Assembly (NCBI RefSeq): GCF_023074175.1
Contig: NZ_JADPKS010000104.1
Coordinates: 62,001 to 126,000, forward strand
DNA: 64,000 bases
Direction of reading: 5' to 3'
Source of the DNA: Bradyrhizobium sp. 139
Lineage (GTDB): Bacteria; Pseudomonadota; Alphaproteobacteria; Rhizobiales; Xanthobacteraceae
The first letter of the stretch is position 1, and each line of letters begins with the position of its first letter. The notes below the pieces were generated by a model that made no database searches, was not told where the DNA came from, and worked only from the letters and a program-made list of their open reading frames with translations. This document shows, in pieces, positions 60,867 to 64,000 of this stretch. The position numbers were made by a program, and so were the translations under genes.

Positions 60867-60887
60867 TGCACTGGGTGCAAGTTTGCA
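60867..60887. promoter_or_regulatory. overlapping palindromes between TetR and SDR genes (possible TetR operator)
   Basis: TGCAC-TGG-GTGCA (60867-60879) and TGCAA-GT-TTGCA (60876-60887) are two overlapping inverted repeats sharing the TGCA core. They lie between the divergent starts at 60819 and 60902, where a TetR-type repressor would act on both genes. Confidence 0.5.
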
Positions 60888-60901
60888 AGAGGTGGAACGA
60901 T

Positions 60902-61543
60902 TTGAAGGCGTCGAAGGTTGTCCGGAAAAGCGCCAAGCCATTGCCGGCGGTTGCAAAATCCCCTGATGGCCCCGGCCTGCGCCAGCGTAAATTGCAAGAG
61001 ACCCGCGAGCGGCTGACCCGTGGGGCGATGGCGCTGTTCCTGGAGCGCGGCTTCGAGGCCACGACCATCGACGATATCGCGGCCGCGGCGGACGTGTCGC
61101 GGCGCAGCTTCTTCCACTACTTCGCGTCGAAAGAGGACGTGGTCGCCGCCTGGCAGGAGGGCGCAGCAAGCGCGCTGGTCGCAGAGGTCGTCGCGCGGCC
61201 GGCAGGCGAATCCATGCTGACGGCGGCGGAGAATGCGATCGCGGCGGCGGTGAGGCGGATCGATCCTGCGGAAGCGGCGGCGATGTCGCGGCTCAAGCGC
61301 GACAATCCCGCGCTCCAGGCGCGCGACCAGCTCAAATACGAGAAGCTCGAGCGCGCACTGGCCGAAGGGCTTTCGCAGCGCGCCAGAACCAAATCGGACC
61401 GACTGAAGGCGCGGCTCGTTGCCATGATCGCCACCGGCGCCATGCGCGTCGGTGGCGAAAGCTGGATCGGCGAAGGCACGCGCGAGAAGCCGGAGGCCTT
61501 CGTCAAGCGCACATTCGATGCGATCAGGGGGATATTGAAGTGA
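60902..61543 (+). CDS. TetR family transcriptional regulator
   Basis: A 213-residue regulator with an N-terminal TetR helix-turn-helix: R-E-R-L-T-R-G-A-M-A-L-F-L-E-R-G-F-E-A-T-T and I-A-A-A-A-D-V-S-R-R-S-F-F-H-Y-F. The C-terminal ligand domain is of the general type. The start is uncertain: a TTG at 60902 with AGAGGTGG upstream is preferred, while a GTG at 60866 would lie within the palindromes. It likely controls the divergent SDR operon and itself. Confidence 0.82.
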   Translation: MKASKVVRKSAKPLPAVAKSPDGPGLRQRKLQETRERLTRGAMALFLERGFEATTIDDIAAAADVSRRSFFHYFASKEDVVAAWQEGAASALVAEVVARPAGESMLTAAENAIAAAVRRIDPAEAAAMSRLKRDNPALQARDQLKYEKLERALAEGLSQRARTKSDRLKARLVAMIATGAMRVGGESWIGEGTREKPEAFVKRTFDAIRGILK

Positions 61544-61549
61544 GGTACC

Positions 61550-62374
61550 TCACCCCTTGAAGAACGCCAGCAGGTCCGCATTGATTGTCTCGGCATGCGT
61601 GGTCGGCATGCCGTGCGGAAAGCCCTTGTAGGTCTTCAGCGTGCCGTTCTTCAGGAGCTTGGCCGACAGCGGCGCGGAATCGGCGTAAGGCACGATCTGG
61701 TCGTCGTCGCCGTGCATCACCAGCACGGGAACGGTGATCTTCTTCAAATCCTCGGTGAAGTCGGTCTGCGAGAACGCGACGATGCCGTCGTAATGCGCCT
61801 TCGCGCCGCCCATCATGCCCTGGCGCCACCAGTTCTGGATCACCGCTTCCGACGGCTTTGCGCCGGGACGATTGTAACCGTAGAACGGGCCGGCGGGGAG
61901 ATCGCGATAGAATTGCGTGCGGCTGGCGGCGAGTTGCGCCTGGAGACCGTCGAACACGCTCTTCGGCAGGCCGCCGGGATTGGCCGCCGTCTGCACCATC
62001 AGCGGCGGCACGGCGGAGAGGATCGCAGCCTTCGCCACCCGGCTCTCGCCATGGCGCGCGATGTAATGCACGACTTCGCCGCCGCCGGTGGAGTGGCCGA
62101 CGTGGATGGCGTTCTTGAGGTCGAGATGCGCGCTCACCGCCGCGAGATCGTCGGCATAATGATCCATGTCGTGGCCGTCGGCGACCTGCGCCGAGCGGCC
62201 GTGGCCGCGACGGTCGTGGGCGATGACGCGATAGCCGTGCGCGGCGAAGAACAACATTTGCGCGTCCCAGTCGTCGGCCGACAGCGGCCAGCCATGGCTG
62301 AACACGATCGGCTGACCCGAGCCCCAGTCCTTGTAGAAGATCTCGACGCCGTCTTTGGTGGTGATGGTGGGCAT
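61550..62374 (-). CDS. alpha/beta hydrolase (non-heme chloroperoxidase type)
   Basis: A 274-residue alpha/beta hydrolase similar to cofactor-free haloperoxidases/esterases: M-P-T-I-T-T-K-D-G-V-E-I-F-Y-K-D-W-G at the start, S-H-G-W-P-L in the oxyanion region, the nucleophile elbow G-H-S-T-G-G-G-E (Ser), and H-G-D-D-D-Q-I-V-P acid loop, with a late His in K-G-F-P-H-G-M-P-T-T-H-A. The physiological role is probably an esterase or perhydrolase. It ends 6 bases from the TetR stop, convergent. Confidence 0.85.
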   Translation of the reverse strand: MPTITTKDGVEIFYKDWGSGQPIVFSHGWPLSADDWDAQMLFFAAHGYRVIAHDRRGHGRSAQVADGHDMDHYADDLAAVSAHLDLKNAIHVGHSTGGGEVVHYIARHGESRVAKAAILSAVPPLMVQTAANPGGLPKSVFDGLQAQLAASRTQFYRDLPAGPFYGYNRPGAKPSEAVIQNWWRQGMMGGAKAHYDGIVAFSQTDFTEDLKKITVPVLVMHGDDDQIVPYADSAPLSAKLLKNGTLKTYKGFPHGMPTTHAETINADLLAFFKG

Positions 62375-62395
62375 TGCAGGGCTCCTTGAGCGAGA

Positions 62396-62437
62396 CGTCA
62401 TTCCGCGGTCACCGCTGCGCGATGCCCGGGAATGACG
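62396..62437. repeat. short CGTCATTCC...GGAATGACG palindrome
   Basis: CGTCATTCC (62396-62404) and GGAATGACG (62429-62437) are perfect 9-bp inverted repeats with CCGGG-rich interior. A reduced member of the repeat family seen at 2341-2447. It lies between the hydrolase gene and the membrane-protein gene. Confidence 0.62.
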
Positions 62438-62449
62438 AGGTGTCAATCA

Positions 62450-62959
62450 TCAGGCAAACGCCATCGGCTTGTAACGGCGCCAGGCGCCGATGGTGAGCAG
62501 CACGAAGAACACCAGCACGATGCCCTGCACCACTGCGAACACAGGCCCCGTGGGCGGTGCCGGCGGCACGGCAGGTGCGAGCGCGGCGAGCGCCGGCACC
62601 TTCAGGAATGACTGGATCACCAGCACGAAGACGTTGAAATACAGCGAGACCATTGCGGTCACGATGTAGACGGGACGCCAGACGCCGGCGAGCTTCATGC
62701 CGTACAGCGCAATGCAGGCGATCCCGAGCAGCACCAGCGAGATGATGCCGATGATGTGCGACGGCAGCAGCTCCTTGAAAGGGAACAGGAAGCCGGTGGC
62801 GCTGGTGAGGATCGTGAACAGCAGGAAGATCGCGGTGAGGCCCGCCATCGGCTTCGAGCCAAGCAGGCCGAACATCACGATGAGGCCGGCGACGATGGCG
62901 ATCAGGCTGATGATGACATGGACCAGCGTGAAGGCGGACAGGCTCAACCCAAGAACCAT
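62450..62959 (-). CDS. integral membrane protein, about five helices
   Basis: A 169-residue hydrophobic protein with about five helices: H-V-I-I-S-L-I-A-I-V-A-G-L-I-V-M-F-G-L-L, L-T-A-I-F-L-L-F-T-I-L-T-S-A-T-G-F-L-F-P-F, I-I-G-I-I-S-L-V-L-L-G-I, and a C-terminal helix ending A-W-R-R-Y-K-P. GGAGAG lies 6 bases before the ATG at 62959. Function unknown; conserved in Bradyrhizobium-like genomes as far as I recall. Confidence 0.68.
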   Translation of the reverse strand: MVLGLSLSAFTLVHVIISLIAIVAGLIVMFGLLGSKPMAGLTAIFLLFTILTSATGFLFPFKELLPSHIIGIISLVLLGIACIALYGMKLAGVWRPVYIVTAMVSLYFNVFVLVIQSFLKVPALAALAPAVPPAPPTGPVFAVVQGIVLVFFVLLTIGAWRRYKPMAFA

Positions 62960-63130
62960 GACATCTCTCCTACTCTCTGCATTGAGATCGGAAAGATTAA
63001 TATTACGGTCCTCATCGGATTGCCACATGCGCCGGCATCACACATTCGCGCGCAGCCATGCATCATCGTGCGAATCGACAAGCGCATGGCTCAATTTTTT
63101 GCATCGCTGTCACAAACAACAGCAGTTTGC

Positions 63131-63212
63131 AGCCCGGATGGAGCGAAGCCTAATCCGGGGGCCTCGCATGTGGATGATGCTGTCCCGGATTGCGCTTCGC
63201 TCCATCCGGGCT
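63131..63212. repeat. palindromic repeat with perfect 19-bp arms (AGCCCGGATGGAGCGAAGC)
   Basis: AGCCCGGATGGAGCGAAGC (63131-63149) and GCTTCGCTCCATCCGGGCT (63194-63212) pair perfectly over 19 bp. It is the best-preserved repeat in the window and shares its core with 25248-25320. The 332-base gap 62960-63291 holds this repeat and the terminator at 63256, and no gene. Confidence 0.85.
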
Positions 63213-63255
63213 ACGAGCCTGCAGGTCTTTCACCAAAGTTGAACCAGATTCGACA

Positions 63256-63284
63256 AGGACGACCCGCGACGTGCGGGCCGTCCT
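63256..63284 (-). terminator. strong hairpin downstream of the EthD gene (probable terminator)
   Basis: AGGACG (63256-63261), C-C-C-G-C, loop GACGT, G-C-G-G-G, CGTCCT (63279-63284): an 11-bp stem with one A/C mismatch. It lies just beyond the EthD stop at 63292 on the minus strand. The following T-run is weak, so termination may be partial. Confidence 0.65.
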
Positions 63285-63291
63285 TCGCGTT

Positions 63292-63600
63292 TCAGACTTC
63301 CTTGGTATCGAAGATCAGCAGGTCGGCGCCACCGCTGGCGAATTTCGGCACGTCAGCGCCGGTCGCCTTGCCTTCTGGGCTGCCGAATGCCGCCTGGATG
63401 TCAGCCACGCTGTTGAAGGTGAGAATGGCGACGAGATGGATTCCGGAAGGTCCGGCGGGCGAGCCGACCGGTCCCGTGCTGACGGCATATTTTTTCAGGC
63501 CGGGAAGTTTCTTGGCGAGTGGAATGTGGGTCTCGGCGTAGTACTTGTCGAAGGCCTCAGCATCCTTGGGCGTTTTGTAGAGCACGACGATTTCAGCCAT
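63292..63600 (-). CDS. EthD family protein
   Basis: A 102-residue ferredoxin-like-fold (dimeric alpha-beta barrel) protein: V-V-L-Y-K-T-P-K-D-A-E-A-F-D-K-Y-Y-A-E-T-H and L-P-G-L-K-K-Y-A-V-S-T-G-P, with A-A-F-G-S-P-E-G near the end. EthD proteins assist degradation of ethers or act as small reductases or isomerases; the role here is unknown. GGGAGGA lies 4 bases before the ATG. Confidence 0.82.
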   Translation of the reverse strand: MAEIVVLYKTPKDAEAFDKYYAETHIPLAKKLPGLKKYAVSTGPVGSPAGPSGIHLVAILTFNSVADIQAAFGSPEGKATGADVPKFASGGADLLIFDTKEV

Positions 63601-63636
63601 TTAGTCCTCCCATTTTGCCTTTTGTGTGTAGATCCT

Positions 63637-63768
63637 CATGGTGAGGAGGCGCCTCAGCGCCCCTGCGGACGATGCTTTCGCATCGCCGCGCGAACCATGC
63701 AGGCCCGGCTGTTGCATCCGGGCCTTCATCCTTCGAGACGCCGCTGTCGCGGTTCCTCGGGATGAGGG
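63637..63768. repeat. diverged palindromic repeat (GGTGAGGAGGCGC...CTCGGGATGAGG type)
   Basis: It shares the layout CATGGTGAGGAGGCGC ... CATCCTTCGAGACGCC ... CTCGGGATGAGG with the element at 24271-24399. The pairing is imperfect and the ends are less clear. Confidence 0.5.
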
Positions 63769-63792
63769 GATAGTCTGTGGCACGCGGCAGGA

Positions 63793-63816
63793 TGGCAAGT
63801 GACATTCGACTTGCCA
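63793..63816. other. 8-bp inverted repeat TGGCAAGT/ACTTGCCA
   Basis: TGGCAAGT (63793-63800) and ACTTGCCA (63809-63816) with an 8-base loop, followed by a T-rich stretch on the plus strand. It lies 21 bases beyond the stop of the thioredoxin-reductase-like gene. It could be a weak terminator or a binding site. Confidence 0.4.
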
Positions 63817-63837
63817 TTCCCTTGTCTTAATTATTGC

Positions 63838-64000
63838 TCAAAGCGCCGGTTTTGCGGCGTCGCCGAGATAGCCGTGCAGAGAGGCCACGACCTGCGCGCC
63901 TTCGCCGATGGCGCCGCCAACGCGCTTGACCGAGCCGGAGCGGACGTCGCCGACGGCGTAGACGCCGGGCACTGAAGTTTCGAGCGGGGCAACGAGCCGG
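63838..64000 (-). CDS. thioredoxin-reductase-like FAD protein (partial, C-terminal end)
   Basis: The frame leaves the right edge of the window. The visible 53 residues are V-P-G-V-Y-A-V-G-D-V-R-S-G-S-V-K-R-V and G-A-I-G-E-G-A-Q-V-V-A-S-L-H-G-Y-L, the FAD-binding C-terminal signature of thioredoxin-reductase-like pyridine nucleotide-disulfide oxidoreductases. It ends A-K-P-A-L. Whether it carries the CxxC redox pair, or an N-terminal cyclic-nucleotide domain as in some relatives, lies outside the window. Confidence 0.8.
   Translation of the reverse strand, partial: RLVAPLETSVPGVYAVGDVRSGSVKRVGGAIGEGAQVVASLHGYLGDAAKPAL

Overview
The window looks like a chromosomal segment of a Bradyrhizobium-type alphaproteobacterium (Nitrobacteraceae). 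The evidence is high G+C with a strong G/C third-position bias, alphaproteobacterial markers (TrcR/DUF1013, UPF0262, DUF2948, an NdvA-type glucan exporter), the hisD - UPF0262 - low-Mr phosphatase - maf - yacG and ispH-thrB-rnhA orders, and many long palindromic intergenic repeats. No rRNA, insertion sequence, integrase, prophage or CRISPR array is visible. One tRNA gene (tRNA-Phe, GAA) is present at 54901-54976, minus strand.

Layout. 1-18.5 kb is mostly core: thioesterase, nitronate monooxygenase, aspA, YqaA-type membrane protein, hisE, an NMT1-type binding protein, a higBA toxin-antitoxin pair with its promoter and operator, ndvA, a D,D-carboxypeptidase, a long-chain acyl-CoA ligase, peroxiredoxin, rnhA-thrB-ispH and trcR. 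18.5-41 kb is metabolism and transport: prpE, a CPA1 antiporter, a TAXI-type TRAP transporter with its DUF1850 partner, Nudix, PaaI thioesterase, aldo/keto reductase, isochorismatase-like hydrolase, an amine oxidase operon, and several small secreted proteins.

41-54.6 kb is the most distinctive part. It holds a 16-cysteine Csp-type copper protein, a phospholipase D/VTT fusion followed by an endonuclease/exonuclease/phosphatase protein, a CBS-pair protein, an MDR oxidoreductase, a divergent PRPP synthetase, a solitary nuoB flanked by two single-pass microproteins, an alpha/alpha-toroid-like protein, a fusion of protein-L-isoaspartate methyltransferase with erythromycin esterase, and a decayed autotransporter. 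Several of these genes are preceded by matches to the alphaproteobacterial general stress sigma factor (EcfG) promoter, GGAAC-N16/17-(C)GTT. One such site at 52829-52855 is symmetric and reads as a perfect promoter on both strands. I infer a general-stress/damage-repair cluster. 54.9-64 kb returns to core genes (tRNA-Phe, yacG, maf, a low-Mr phosphatase, UPF0262, hisD, DUF2948) and short-chain dehydrogenase/TetR/hydrolase genes, and ends inside a thioredoxin-reductase-like gene.

Three genes (TPR protein at 33.9 kb, amine oxidase at 37.7 kb, autotransporter at 53.7 kb) each appear to lack one base, with the expected continuation found in another frame. Either they are decaying or the sequence has single-base deletion errors. 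Several start codons were moved from the longest open frame on the basis of ribosome-binding sites and gene overlaps. All functional names rest on reading motifs and remembered family patterns, because no search could be run.
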